64,000 nucleotides of DNA, taken from NCBI GenBank assembly GCA_025330725.1, contig JAIWND010000013.1:310001-374000 (forward strand). The letters run 5' to 3'. Made by a program: the position numbers and the translations under genes. This stretch comes from Chlamydoabsidia padenii (taxonomy: Eukaryota; Mucoromycota; Mucoromycetes; Mucorales; Cunninghamellaceae). How positions within the stretch are numbered: the first letter of the stretch is position 1; every line of letters begins with the position of its first letter. Below the pieces are notes generated by a model. That model was not told the DNA's origin and ran no database searches. It saw only the letters and a program-made list of their open reading frames with translations. This document shows positions 10,296-22,480 of the stretch, piece after piece.

Positions 10296-12359
10296 TCCAA
10301 AAAAAGAAAAAAAAAAGTAGCTTTAGTTGTCGTCGATACTTCAAATAGCATACCTTGTAAGTCATTGCGGACTGCAGCCTTGTTTCTTTGTTGCAAGTGG
10401 ATCGAGTGAATTATAAACAAAGGAGAGAAGACAAAGGGAAAAAAAAAAAAAAAAAAGGAAGAAGGTAAATCACAAAAGGGCGTTTTAAAATCCAGATAGC
10501 TCTTTTTAGAGACAACAGTTTAATGTTTAAAAAGAGACAATGTTTATTATGTTTAAAGAGACTATTATAAAGACTAGTTCATTTAGTATTAACCAAACGT
10601 CGCCACGTGGAGGCAGAACTATATTGACGTTCATTTTCACATCTGCCTACTATGGGGATTTCAACCACTGGACAGCAAAATTTTCACATACCTGCCGCGA
10701 AGGGGATTTCAACCACTGGACAGCACTCTCTTCTTCTCATCTTTTCTCCTTCACGCCTTCTCTCTCTCCCACCTATTCCTCCCCCCCCCATTTTTTCCCA
10801 CTACTTACCTATTAACCAAGGACCGCTGGCGGATTTACTTGAATGATTATGAAGAGAAAAGAAAAAGAAAGAGTAAACAAAACAACACGAAAAAATTCTC
10901 TTTATTTATGCTTCGCCATGTTTTTTCAAATCCCGGTCTGGGCTCTAGACTTTATTTTCCCACTGTAACCTTATAGTTTTTACTACTTTCCTCAGGACTG
11001 ATCAATGTAATCCGAGAAAAAAAACATGATGATAATAATGGATTTGAATTCTGCGTCTATAGAAATGCGAATCAAGTTAAACGGATGATTTTGAAAAAAT
11101 CGACATGCTCATGTCAAAAGGGGGGGAGGTTGACATTTTTCCATTTTTTCGTCATCTAATGTTTTCATTGGCTAGTTATTGTTTTGAGTGATTTTCTTTA
11201 GATTACATTAGACTAATTGACTTGGATTACTACTTTGGGTTATGCTCTTCCTTTTTGATGGAAGGTAAGAGAAAAATGACCAGAGGAGCGGAATTTCAAT
11301 ATGCATAAACAAGTATTCAAATACCGACAATCTCCTCTTTCACTCGGATGAATCGTTTTTATCAAGCTGATGAGAGATAAAGTCAGGTCAACCTTTTCTT
11401 AAACCAGTTCAGGCTGTTTTCTATCTTGAAGATCAGCTGCAACTTGATCTAAAAAAAGAATAGAGGTGAAACCTGGGCATGCATGGTGACCTTCCCTCGA
11501 TTCCGAGTAAAAGTTCTCGGCCGACGGGATACCCCTGAAATGGAAATTTGAAGACAAAAAGTCATTAAATCAAAACTTGAAAGATTCAGTATGGAATAAT
11601 GTAAATATCAACAATGGTTTGTTTAGAGCCATGGCAATTATCATCAATTTATTTTCAAATCCCGCACACGGAGCCAAGTTCCGGTTAGCTCAACTACAGT
11701 AGAGAGGATACAAGGACAGTTAAAGTACTAGTGTACGTAAAGATATAATGTATTCTGTTGATATTTTCCTTACATTCTTTGCCGGTTTTTATGATTGGTT
11801 ATAGTCTTTAGTGGAAAGGAAGTAAAAAAGATTTGGGGAAAGGAGTTCGTTTCTTGATGGGGATTTGAACCCCCGCTTCAGGCAATTCAAAGTGGCTGTT
11901 ATTTGCCCCTCGCTCTTTTTTATATATATCCTTCTTCTCTTTATTCATTTATCATGCATTTACTATATTGCCATTATCAAACTCCATCAGTCTAATCAAT
12001 TGCAACAAACGAAGGATATCTTAGTATAACGAATGTGAGTTGATTCGTTCTCAACTCATTTGGGGCTATCCACACTATTAACCTTGTCCTTTCGAACTGG
12101 ATTAGACGACGATGCTGGTAATTCTATTCATGAACCTGGCAAAAAGCTCATGTAACAAAAAGAAAAAGAAAAGACTAATATTAGTTTGGGATGGACGAAT
12201 GCTATAGGTTATTACAAGAAATTCAAGCATATGCATATGGTAGACAACAACTGTGAAACTTGATTATTGTGGTAGGGTATAAACCTCTCAACAAGGCAAC
12301 AATACTTACTATACTAATTCGCTTTTTTTTTTTCTTTTTTCTTTCTTTTATTATTTATC
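10296..12359. other. Long non-coding stretch with scattered motifs
   Basis: No supported gene. Contains two exact recurrent elements (10925-10936, 11654-11665), a 23-bp direct repeat GGGGATTTCAACCACTGGAC at about 10654 and 10701, and at about 11855-11890 a tRNA 3'-half-like relic (minus-strand T arm GGGGGTTCAAATCCCC). Confidence 0.5.
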
Positions 12360-13006
12360 TATAGAAACCTTACAGGACAACAGCTTACCATTTGACTTGC
12401 TTCCATGGTATGGATCATATAGTCTACCGGCAAGTATCACTCTTCCTCATTGACGAACAACCATATCAAAGATGACATTAACAGTACTACAATGGCAAAA
12501 TATTCCGTACCAAAATCCAACTGGTCAATGGCTATTGCTACCTGGGGGAACTGGCTGAAAAGAGTATTTTGGGGATTATACACAAACTGGTGGTGATGCA
12601 ACTGATGGCTCTCTCCTATCCGGTAAAGTAAAAGAATGATCCGAAAAGATTGGTATAATTCACTCATAGTTTGTAGGAATGTACACACAGGCGGGAATAT
12701 ATAATTGATGTATGTATGTATGTATTACCTATTACTGTCTCTCAAGTCGATGATAAACAAAGGTAGGCGAACTTTTTTTGTCTTTTATCAATCTTTATTT
12801 GCTTATGGGAAACATGGTGGAGTGGAAATTCCATCGACAAAAGTAATTAATACAACATTAAATCAAAACCTACAGCAAACTCTACTATGACGATGTCACC
12901 CCACGCGACACCAACAATAATGGAGATTGTGTCCATTGGGTGGTGGATCAAGTACCGGTATGGGATCGATTGAATGCTGGGTATCTTTTTGGCTTTAGTG
13001 ATTAGT
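12360..13006 (+). pseudogene. Unidentified coding relic
   Basis: Several protein-like segments in different plus-strand frames: SLPFDLLPWYGSYSLPASI just after a TCTATAG acceptor (about 12364), AKYSVPKSNWSMAIATW (about 12490-12540), and YYDDVTPRDTNNNGD plus PVWDRLNAGYLFGF ending at a stop near 13006, also after an acceptor (CTACAG). The segments do not join into one open frame. I cannot name the family; composition suggests a secreted or glycan-related protein but this is a guess. Confidence 0.3.
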
Positions 13007-13010
13007 TATA

Positions 13011-14446
13011 ATATAGATTTCCTTGTTATATAATACAGAAATAAATAAATAAAAAGCTAATGTCTTCATGTTTATTAAATGATGTGGTGATCTGGTTTAT
13101 TTTATTATACGTGAGGGGATGGGGTTCTTCTTTTTTGCTGTCTGCATTGGTAAATCAGACCATTAACATTCATCAGTGTAACACTAGCTACTTAATTCTA
13201 CTATGTACTTTATCTAACAAGAACATGCAAAAGGTTGAATCTAATCCAAAAGATTCTGGAGCTCACTCTTTGTAAATTGGGCACAAGTGGACTTTAATAC
13301 TTAAAACTCTAGTGAACTCTCTCTTTAAAAAAAATAATTCAGTACAAAATCCAAAAGATCTTTATTACAATTTACCTCTTTTATTATCAAGTTACAGGCT
13401 TGAGCTCTGTCTTTAGTGCTCTTCCTTTGAATAAGAGCCTATTTTCAAATCCCGACTTGCCTCGGTCGATCTTTTTTTTTTTCTTAAATTACCAAGTACA
13501 TTAAAGTACATCTTAAAAGTTGAATCTTACCAAAAAAAATTCTGGTGCTCACTACATTATTACATACAAAACATACACTTTAAACCTATGATACTCTAAC
13601 ATCTACAGATTTAGCCGTATCACTACTTTTATAACCCTTGTGTTGAGCCTGAGGCACAAAATTTCGGGCCTAATATGGACGATTTCCTGCAAGCCATCTT
13701 TGGCGTTAGTGCTGCTTTGGGTTGGGCGACCCAATAATCTATATTTTTTTAATCTATATTTTTTTCTGGCTTCTCATAATTTTTTTACCGCACTTACTGT
13801 CTTCACATTTTCTACCGTACTCACCGCCATGACCGCCCCCTTACATATAATTACCCCTTATTTCATAAATTAGTATAAATACCCCATCTTTCCCCACAAT
13901 TTATTCTTCTTTAGTTATATCTTATCATATATATTTACTCAACCCTCTTTTATATAAAATTCAGTACAAAGGACTTTGATCCACCAAAACTACTGTCTTA
14001 TTTTACTTTGTTTCTATCATCTATATAGAAACTTGATTTGTTTTTGACTCTATCATTGATATAGAAGTCCTTTATTTTATTATTTCAGACTATAAGTCTT
14101 GACTTTATTTTATTTTATTATTTTACTTCAAAGGTTGAATATTAACCACAAATATTCTGGTGCTCACTACTTTTTAAACTCAAACGATCTACTTGAATCA
14201 ATCCATCACTACAAGAGAGAAAAAGAAAATCAATTTAACCTCCGAACCAAGCACACTTTGACTGGTTCCTGAATTTCCTATTTGGACTCTATAAACGCAA
14301 ATTTACATTATCTAAAGATAATAACATATCTACAACACTCATATAAAACCACAAAAACCACAAAAACACACCCACGTTACCTAAATCCATACACATTTAG
14401 CCGTAACACTTGTTACCTAACCTGCAACCAGTTATAGCCGTAACAG
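13011..14446. other. Non-coding region with three hairpin-motif copies
   Basis: AT-rich. Holds hairpin motif copies at about 13237, 13522 and 14137, an exact recurrent element TTCAAATCCCGA at 13444-13455, and a TATAAATACCCC segment near 13875 resembling the TATA region of the LTR-like fragment at 59 kb. It is probably old retroelement debris flanking the tRNA-Lys copy B neighbourhood. Confidence 0.5.
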
Positions 14447-14695
14447 TGTCGGAGATAAAAAGTGATTTTCTCTGGAAAAATAGATATCAATCTGGAAATT
14501 TCTTTTTGTCTCTTTCTCCTTTCTCTTCTTTCTCTCTCGATAAATCTTTTAACATCTAGATGCTTCGATATAACCAATTCAGCCATAGACTCCGATAATA
14601 GAATAGTATATATATATGTGTACTTTACTTTTAATAAAAACATTATTCTTCACCTGATATAAAAAAGGAATACTCGTCTTATAGTTCAAACGACA
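14447..14695 (+). repeat. 5' LTR (249 bp)
   Basis: TG...CA ends. Carries a CT-rich tract, TATATATATATG and an AATAAAAA signal in its right half, consistent with promoter and polyadenylation functions. Confidence 0.85.
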
Positions 14696-14696
14696 C

Positions 14697-14703
14697 TGGT
14701 AGC
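14697..14703 (+). other. Probable primer-binding site TGGTAGC
   Basis: Starts one base after the LTR and is complementary to a tRNA 3' end GCTACCA; the first 7 nt fit initiator tRNA-Met, the next bases do not. Confidence 0.45.
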
Positions 14704-15938
14704 TTGTTTACGTTTCGATCCTCTGGCTTTCCTTTTGGTACGGCGATACTTTGCTCCTGGCTTGCGTTGGTGAATCTTTGGGAATTGTTGGGGACAACAA
14801 TTCTTAAGGAGGGGCAAGTACATGGTTGGAACAATGCGGTGAATCTTGGACGTCTAATCAGCAAGACATACATGGCTTGCTGTTGGTGATATGGATGCGT
14901 AGCTTACATACATACTATTGGTTCGGTGACTCTTGAATTAGTATATGATGGACTCCTATGGCTAGCACTGTGCTTAAGTATATTATCTGGTTGGCTCGCT
15001 CACTCTCTTCAGTTCCTTTACTATTCGGCTCTCTTAGTATTGGTTCTTACTGGCTCGTTCGATGTGCATGATTGGCTCACATTTATTATGATGATACTAG
15101 TACCTTCCTCCCAACTATGGTTCTTTAATGTTGGTATTGCTCATTGGATGACTGGACTCACACGGTTGCTTTGAATGAATGGCTGAACCTTGGACCTTGA
15201 CATGTATAATTCTGTTGTGTTCGATTAGAAGATCTTTATTATTATTGGCGACTACTATTGGATCAACGAACTATTCTTGCTTATTGGATGATGGAACATT
15301 GATTTATGGATCATTGATTAGGATCACACTTACTGCCTGGTTATCGGCTAATGAATCTTACGACGGTTATGAAACCTGCTTTGTTAGTATTATTGGGATT
15401 GCTCGTATTGTCTGGTTTATTTACTTTGGATTATTTGGATTATTGACTCGGATTACTTACTTGGTTTACTTGGTTTACTTTCTCGGATTACGTACTCGGA
15501 TTATTTGGTTTACTTATGTGGTTTATTTGGACACCTTACATGGATTACTCGATTACTTTGGATTATTATTTGGATTATTGGATTTAGATCGTTCAGTTGG
15601 ATCACGCCGGCGGCATGGACGGTTTCAAGTGTGAAGACAATTATGATGAACGGTGGACTCTTTCTCTCTTTTTTTTACGGTACGACATACAGCAAAATGA
15701 ACAATAACAAGCAATGGGAAAGGTGAATCAGCAGTGTTTAGCGATAACAGGAACAACAGCATGAATATGGACAACAGCGGATACTGCTTTATGGATGTAA
15801 TTGACGTTATGGTATGGATCTCGGTGGTGCCTGATTTTTTTTTTTTCCCCTTCCTCTCGGTGTTGCCCTGGTAATTCGACCTTTTTCTTTTGGACCTTAC
15901 TTGGAATCGTGGTCGATTCTTCTCCCCGTGGGGAATGA

Positions 15939-16187
15939 TGTCGGAGATAAAAAGTGATTTTCTCTGGAAAAATAGATATCAATCTGGAAATTTCTTTTTG
16001 TCTCTTTCTCCTTTCTCTTCTTTCTCTCTCGATAAATCTTTTAACATCTAGATGCTTCGATATAACCAATTCAGCCATAGACTCCGATAATAGAATAGTA
16101 TATATATATGTGTACTTTACTTTTAATAAAAACATTATTCTTCACCTGATATAAAAAAGGAATACTCGTCTTATAGTTCAAACGACA
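15939..16187 (+). repeat. 3' LTR (249 bp)
   Basis: Same length and, by eye, same sequence as the 5' LTR. Preceded by the purine-rich GGGGAATGA, a possible polypurine tract. Confidence 0.85.
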
Positions 16188-16242
16188 ACAGCATGATTTT
16201 ACATTTTACACTCCGCTCAAAAAACTCAAATGCAAAAGATAA

Positions 16243-16315
16243 AGCCCTACGGGGGGGTCGAACCCCCAACCTTGAGATTAAGAGTCTCACGCTCTGCCGA
16301 TTGAGCTAGCAAGGC
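16243..16315 (-). tRNA. tRNA-Lys (anticodon CTT), copy B
   Basis: Same 73-nt sequence and fold as copy A (CTCTTAA anticodon loop, GGTTCGA B-box). The LTR retrotransposon lies 55 bp beyond its 3' end. Confidence 0.95.
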
Positions 16316-16749
16316 TTAGATGTCAAAAAAATCAATTGGTTCTATATAAACCACGTTTTAATTTCGGCCCGAAGTTCGGCCCGATTCAAAAGGAGCTTTT
16401 TGATTGGATGAAATTTTGGCTGTCTGATTCTCTGGTAGGTTGGTGAATTCATTTCAAATGACCTGTATTCAGCCCCAACAAATAATAACAAACATATTAT
16501 TATAAAAAATAATTGTCATTAATTGTAAAACGCTTTAAGCATTATGTTAATTAAGAAAAGAGAAAAAAAAAGAGATTAATGAAGATGGGATTGGGGGATT
16601 CTTTGAACGAGACAAAGGGAGCGGGGTTTACATCGTCAACAAGCATGAATTCCTCCTGAATCGAATGTTATAAAGGAAGACACAAGACAAAATACAAAAG
16701 AGTGCGTTGGAGAAGTAGATTTTATTTTAAATATTTAAGTAAAAAAAGA

Positions 16750-17850
16750 TGAAGTATGCTATTTGGGTCAAGGCTTGTAAGGTATCTAGAGCATAGACTA
16801 ATAAAGATAGTAGTTCTGCATCACCAGTAGCCAGTTCGTGCATTTTTAGTTTCTGTGATTTGTCCACATATATCATTGTCGTTCCGTATTCCATGAATAT
16901 CAATTGGGGTCTTGAGGAGAAGTAAAGCTATGAAAAGAATTGTTAATGTACTGTGTCAACCCCCTCCTCCCCCACCACGTCTTTTTTTTTTTTTTTCTTT
17001 TCTTTTACCTACCTTTCACAATCCCCAGAGACTAGCATGCATTCAGAGTCATACTTGTCACCACACTTGAATTGTCAAGCCCAGACACTTCCCTCATTGC
17101 CGTTTGTGTATCAAAGACTTTGATTCGATGATTATCAACATCCACTACCTTGACTCGGCCACCATGTCCCAAGTTGCTGTGATCCTGTATTTCCGTTTAA
17201 AGTATTGTCGATAAGAGAGGTTGAGTCGATGATTAGGAGGAGCCAGTAATTCGTCACCACAGATGCTAGAGTTGCGCCGTTGATATAATAAGTTGTGCAG
17301 AGTGACTTCTGGGTTGCTTCGTCACGGAGTAGAGGGTTCCAAAAAAAAAGTCGATACATGTGCTGCTCTTGCCAAGGTCTTGGGATCGTCAATGAAGGAC
17401 ACGACATGTAGTGATATTTCAAATGGCAGTTCTTTAAGGAAGTCTATTTTAAACCTTGGTGCAATAAGGCTGTTGAGATAAGATAGTTGTAAAATGTTGC
17501 AGCAGTTGATGAGTTTGCTAAAAAGGCTGGTTTCTGTTGATGATTTGATGATCCAGTTGTTGGAAGAAGGTGTAATAGGGTTTACTTGTACGTTACCAGT
17601 AATATTGGCAGTATGAGAAGGATAATCCAAGATGCATCAGACCGATTATCATGAAGCCTTTGTCGTTGGATGTTGGTGTTCGATTAATAACAGAGGTTGA
17701 AGAAGAAGAGGAAGGACCAGCAATGTTGAAGCTAGGTGGTGTTACAGGTGGTGACAATATTTCATCAGGTCCACAAATGTCCACAAGTGATGAAGGTCCA
17801 GTCCAGTTTGATCGTGTAGGGGATACAACTCGTCATTATAGGAGTACGTA
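16750..17850 (-). pseudogene. F-box/WD40-like pseudogene, copy B
   Basis: Second decayed copy. Minus-strand pieces include a Ser/Thr-rich N-terminal segment (PPSFNIAGPSSSSSTS), the F-box FLKELPFEISLHVVSFIDD with PKTLARAAHVSTFF, LLRDEATQKSLC, and the C-terminal ELLSLLVYALDTLQALTQIA. About 100 bp coding for TETSLFSKLINCC is present here and in copy C but deleted from copy A. Several frame changes separate the blocks. Homology to copies A and C ends near 17960. Confidence 0.75.
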
Positions 17851-17999
17851 ATAATGATGAGTGATATTGGGCTGGATGAGGATTCAAAGAGTTAAAAACG
17901 TAAAAGTATAAAGTCCAGTGTAGAGAAGGAGAATAAGAGAGAATAAAGTAAAAGAAGAAGAATAAGAAAAAAGGAATCTGACTTTATTCAAATTCAAAA

Positions 18000-18484
18000 G
18001 GTAGACGGAATTTAAAAATGTTCGTCACCCTCCAACTCAACGGATGTTATATGGATAGATGGTCACCTATGTTTTGGATGGATAGTGAATCAGTATTACA
18101 ATAAAGAAACAAATGCCTGACTTGGGCATTAATGTTTGGTGACTAAGGTTCTGTTTTTGTATAATGAACCATGTAGGCGGACGGGCCACTTTTTTTTTTT
18201 TTTTTTTTGATAAAAAGGGTGGCACGCTTTGAGTTCAATTGCAACATGTTCAAAGTACAATTTAAATAGCATTATTCGGTTTAGTATACTCATATCAATT
18301 TTATGGTAGGCTTTTTTATTGATGATGGTTGAGACAACAAGTCGCATGATGGGTGTAAGGTGGCAACATAATTTTCAAATTCCGCCAACGAGGGACGGAA
18401 ATTGGCCGTGTCCATAAACCTTTTCTCTCTCTCTTTTTCTTTAATCTTCTTTCTCCTCTTTCTCTTTCTCTCTTTCTCGACATT
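18000..18484. other. Promoter region of the ING gene
   Basis: No gene. Contains TTCAAATTCCGCC at 18374-18386, a one-base variant of the recurrent element 99 bp upstream of the ING start, then a strong CT-rich tract. Confidence 0.5.
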
Positions 18485-19899
18485 ATGCGTCTTCCCACCA
18501 TCTCTAAACATGTGCACCATCTATCTTACTTGGATGATTATATTGATAGTAAGTAGATAAAAATAAAAAGGAGAACATTGACCATTTTTAATCTCTTATT
18601 GTTATTATTATTCCTTTTTGTAGCCATCGAAGCCCTTCCTTTGGAACTCCAACGTAACTTTACATTGATGAGGGAACTAGACGGATATGCTCAAGGTAAA
18701 TAGATGAACAACAAAAGAAAAAGTAAGAGGTGGAACTAACTATCTCTCTTGTAATGTACGTATGACTAGAACTCATGGAAGCTGTGGCGACTCAAGCTGT
18801 TGATCTGATTGACAATATCAAAGAAATGGATCCTGACCAACGTCATGAAAAACTTCGAAAACTAGACGTAGTACTTGCAGAAACTCTAAAACGTGGGGAG
18901 GAAAAAGTAGCTCTAGCGAAATCGACCTTTGACGCGGTAAACTCCCCTCTCTCATTCTCTTCAAGTGAATCCTTTATTACTTGAACTAATACACTTGATT
19001 CTATTTATAGGTGGACAGACATTGTAATCGATTAGACGCAAATCTGGTGAAACTGGAAGAAGAACACCCTGTGGGTAATGTTCGTATTACAAGTTATCCT
19101 GGATTGGAGCCATCGTCAAGAAACCTGCGGGAAGGAATCAAGTTCAATGAAAAATCATTGAAACGATTGGAACGTGATCGCAAGGAATTGAAGGGTGAAA
19201 AGAAAGGTAATTAGGATTGATAAAAAAGAAAAGGATATAAATGACTAAATTCTTCTTGTATGGTATTGCCGCCTATATAGCCAAAAGTAGGTAGTCTGAT
19301 GATTCTACTAAATAGGGATTGATGAATACTAACATGCTGTATATGATGGTATTAGAACGAAAAATGAAAGATGTCAATGGATCTCCACCACCAGGAAGTA
19401 TCATTCGAACCGCTCAGAATGCAAAAGAACCAAGGGCTCCTAAAGTACAGGATAAATCAAGACCATTCTCAACTGGTAAGTACAAGAATGAATAATGTAT
19501 TATATATGCTAATGCTCACTTTTCACATTATCTAGGCAAATCTGGCAAAAAGTCGTAAGTTATTGACTGGTGACCTATATACATTTGTTACCTTGATACT
19601 AATATCTTTTTTATTTTCTTTCTATAGGTCATCTTCCAATGAAATTAACATCGACCCCAATGAACCACTCTATTGCTATTGTCAACAAGTCTCCTTTGGT
19701 GAAATGGTCGCTTGTGATAATGCTGATGTAAGTTTGAATGCATAAATCATCATCTTGAACACAAATACTAATTGTATCTCTTCTATAGTGTGACATTGAA
19801 TGGTTCCATTTGGCTTGTGTCGATTTGAAAACTGTTCCCAAAGGAAAATGGTATTGTGATAACTGTACCGGGAAACCCAAAGGCAAACAACGAAAGTAG
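18485..19899 (+). CDS. ING-family PHD-finger protein (chromatin reader)
   Basis: Subunit of histone acetyltransferase or deacetylase complexes that reads H3K4me3 through its C-terminal PHD finger (Yng1/Yng2/Pho23/ING group). Exons 18485..18548, 18624..18695, 18770..18936, 19011..19206, 19281..19286, 19356..19475, 19536..19554, 19628..19727 and 19789..19899 give 284 aa with consistent phases. The ING N-terminal domain is clear ([19 protein letters not shown]), followed by coiled-coil-like sequence. A basic linker (EKKAKKRKMK) follows, then the PHD finger [31 protein letters not shown] and WYCDNC, all Cys4-His-Cys3 ligands present. The fifth exon is only 6 nt (CCAAAA) and could be skipped in frame. 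Which ING subtype it is cannot be settled from sequence alone. Confidence 0.9.
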
Positions 19900-20158
19900 G
19901 TCTACTTTTGGTAATGTAGATAATAGATTATCCATCCCCCCCTCTTTTATTACACACACATACCCTTCTATACATTTACTTTATTCAATAAAAATACACG
20001 CAATTTGAAATCCAATTCCGTCGGTCATTCTTGCATCCTCCCCAATAGAATATCATCCTCACCTTCCCATTATATACATTAAACTTTGATAATAAAGAAA
20101 AGGTACTCTGCCTATTATGCAAAAAATGGGTCCAAGTGGCTGAGACCCGATGTTGGCT

Positions 20159-20172
20159 GGCGGGATTTAAAA
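20159..20172. promoter_or_regulatory. Recurrent promoter element GGCGGGATTTAAAA
   Basis: Exact core 76 bp upstream of the RIO1 start codon. Confidence 0.5.
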
Positions 20173-20248
20173 ACAAGGATGCTTTCAAAAGTTTTTCCTG
20201 TCAGTCTCCCACTTCTCTCTTTCTTTTACTTTATAAAAAATAGCAATC

Positions 20249-22480
20249 ATGTCTTTGGAATTCGCCAAAGAAGAAGCCTACGACTACAAAGATGCTTATG
20301 ACGAACACTACGAAGAAGACGAAGACGATTATGACGATTACCTTGAAGACGAATTGAACGATGCAGATATGTGGGATTCTGTTACTGGTGGTAAGTTTGA
20401 AACATATCCCCTCCCCTTCAACGACAAGTATAACCATTGACTCTTTTTTTTTTTTAATCGATAGATTTCACCAAACAATACAACAAACTCAAACAACAAG
20501 TGGCACCTACAAGTCAAGCCAGTCATCAACCAGTACCTGTCGTAAACAGCAAAAAAGTGACCCAACCTACCACAGACAGCAGTAATGATCTATCAGCACC
20601 TGACAGTAACGATAAAAAGGCAGCAACAACAACAACAACAACAAAAGCACCTGAAAAGAACTCTGGGCAACTCGAAGTGAAAAAGAAGCTGTTGGATTCT
20701 CAAATCGAAACTTTGGGTCGGTTTGCCAGTCGAATTCATGTAGATCAAGAATACACTCCTCCTCGGATCACATCATCTGTTGCTAGTGATATCAAACTCA
20801 GTAGCAAGAAAGCCAGTGGGGAAAAGTAAGTGGATGATGATATATAACACTCTTTTTACTAATGACACCCTCTATTCTCTTTGTTGATAGGAATAATCAA
20901 AAGGATAAGGCGGATCGGGCAACAGTGGAACAAGTATTGGATCCTCGTACTCGTATCATTCTCTTTAAAATGTTGAATCGTGGTATCTTTTATGAAATCA
21001 ATGGATGTATTAGTACTGGTAAAGAGGCCAACGTTTATCATGCATCCACTGAAGATGGACAACACAGGGCTATCAAGGTATACAAGACATCTATTTTGAC
21101 ATTCAAGGATCGGGATCGATATGTCACGGGGGAATACCGATTTCGTCATGGTTACAGTAAATCAAATCCTCGGAAAATGGTCAAGGTGTGGGCTGAAAAG
21201 GAAATGCGTAATCTTCGTCGAATTCATCAGGCGGGTATTCCTTCTCCTGAAGCTTTGGTACTTCGTATGCATGTTTTGGTCATGGAATTCCTAGGTGATA
21301 AAAATGGATGGTAATACTATATATATGAATATATGTGTATATGATTACTCACTCTTTTTTTTTTCTTTTGTATAGGGCTTACCCAAGATTAAAGGATGCA
21401 CAAATCGAAACTTCTCGTTACCCCAAGCTGTATTATCAACTAATCAAGAATGTCCGTACCATGTATCAAGTATGTCGATTGGTACATGCGGATTTATCTG
21501 AATATAACATTTTGTAAGTAATAATCTAGACAGACATTATGCATTTGATAAGTACTCATCCCCCCCCCCTCTTACATAGGTATCACTCTCGTACACTTTA
21601 TATTATTGATGTATCTCAATCTGTGGAACACGATCATCCTCATGCCTCCGACTTTTTACGTAAAGATCTTGCCAATGTAACCGACTACTTTTCCAAAAAA
21701 GGAGTCCGGGTGATGAGCCTGATGGATCTCTTCCAATTTGTCACTGATAGCTCTTTTGGAAATGAAGAACAAGTGGTGGATGATGCTTTAGAAAAGGTAA
21801 TATATAACAAAAAAGAAAAAGAATCTTGTAAGAGTCTCATTCTCTCTCTCTCTCTTTTAGATTCAAATCAAGATGAATGCTGACCCAGAAAAGGAACGAA
21901 ATACTCGGGAAGAAGATATCTTTATGAAATCTTATATACCTCAAACTTTAAACGAAGTCATCGATGTTGAACGTGATACTTTGTTGATTGCCGAAGGGGA
22001 AGGAAAAGGTGTAAGTATTGGAGAAGGGAGGAGGAGGAGGAGGAGAAGGAATATTGGCACTAATAACATATCATTCTGTAGCTGGTGTATTCGAATCTAC
22101 TAGGACAATCCAACTTTGCCTCACCAAAACCATCTGAAGACACACCCAAAGTCGACCTCACACCATCAATAGAAAAGTTGACTGTAAATGACAATATTAC
22201 AACAAATGACAAACTGGATGACCTTGTGGACAATGATGAAAATGACGACGACGACGATGATGATGATGATGATGATTCAGACGACTCGGATGACGACGAT
22301 TCGGATGATGAAAAAGGTCGGACCAAGAAACAACCTAAAGGCAAGAAGAACGAAGACAAGGATAGCAAGAAGGAACGCAAACAGAAAGCCAAAGAAGAAG
22401 CTCGGGAAAAACGCAAGACCAAGCTACCCAAGGCGGAAAAGAAACGGAAAATCAAGACCAGTAGAAATAAAAAGAAATAG
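20249..22480 (+). CDS. RIO1: RIO1 atypical protein kinase/ATPase
   Basis: Cytoplasmic kinase-ATPase needed for late 40S maturation (20S to 18S rRNA processing) and cell-cycle progress. Exons 20249..20390, 20465..20825, 20891..21310, 21376..21513, 21580..21796, 21861..22010 and 22082..22480 give 608 aa. Key motifs: ATP-binding [20 protein letters not shown], the RIO block [17 protein letters not shown], catalytic HADLSEYN (Asp and Asn present), and metal-binding [12 protein letters not shown], which marks RIO1 rather than RIO2. The N-terminus is acidic with Tyr/Asp repeats and the C-terminus has an 11-Asp run then a Lys-rich tail, as in other RIO1 proteins. A CT-rich leader and a GGCGGGATTTAAAA element precede the start. 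Ends convergent with the HSF-type gene. Confidence 0.95.

Larger units (their letters stand above)
14447..16187 (+). mobile_element. Non-autonomous LTR retrotransposon (TRIM/LARD-like)
   Basis: 1741 bp with two 249-bp direct repeats at its ends that start TGTCGG and end CGACA, and look identical base for base. Flanked by the 4-bp duplication ACAG (14443-14446 and 16188-16191). One base after the left LTR is TGGTAGC, matching the expected primer-binding start for a tRNA ending GCTACCA, such as initiator Met. The 1243-bp interior has no gag, protease, integrase or reverse transcriptase signal; its frames are spurious and part is degenerate tandem GGATTA/TTTACTTGG repeats. Movement would need proteins from another element. 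It lies about 55 bp from the 3' end of tRNA-Lys copy B. Identical LTRs suggest recent insertion. Confidence 0.85.

Noticed and set aside
10540..10846. Overlapping plus frames of 91 and 64 codons
   Set aside because: Generated by a short direct repeat and CT-rich sequence.
11850..11930. Possible tRNA on the minus strand
   Set aside because: A good T arm (GGGGGTTCAAATCCCC) but no matching acceptor or D arm; treated as a 3'-half relic.
14926..15634. Two Leu/Trp-rich frames inside the LTR element
   Set aside because: Composition follows GGATTA/TTGG tandem repeats; no gag or pol motif, so not called as genes.
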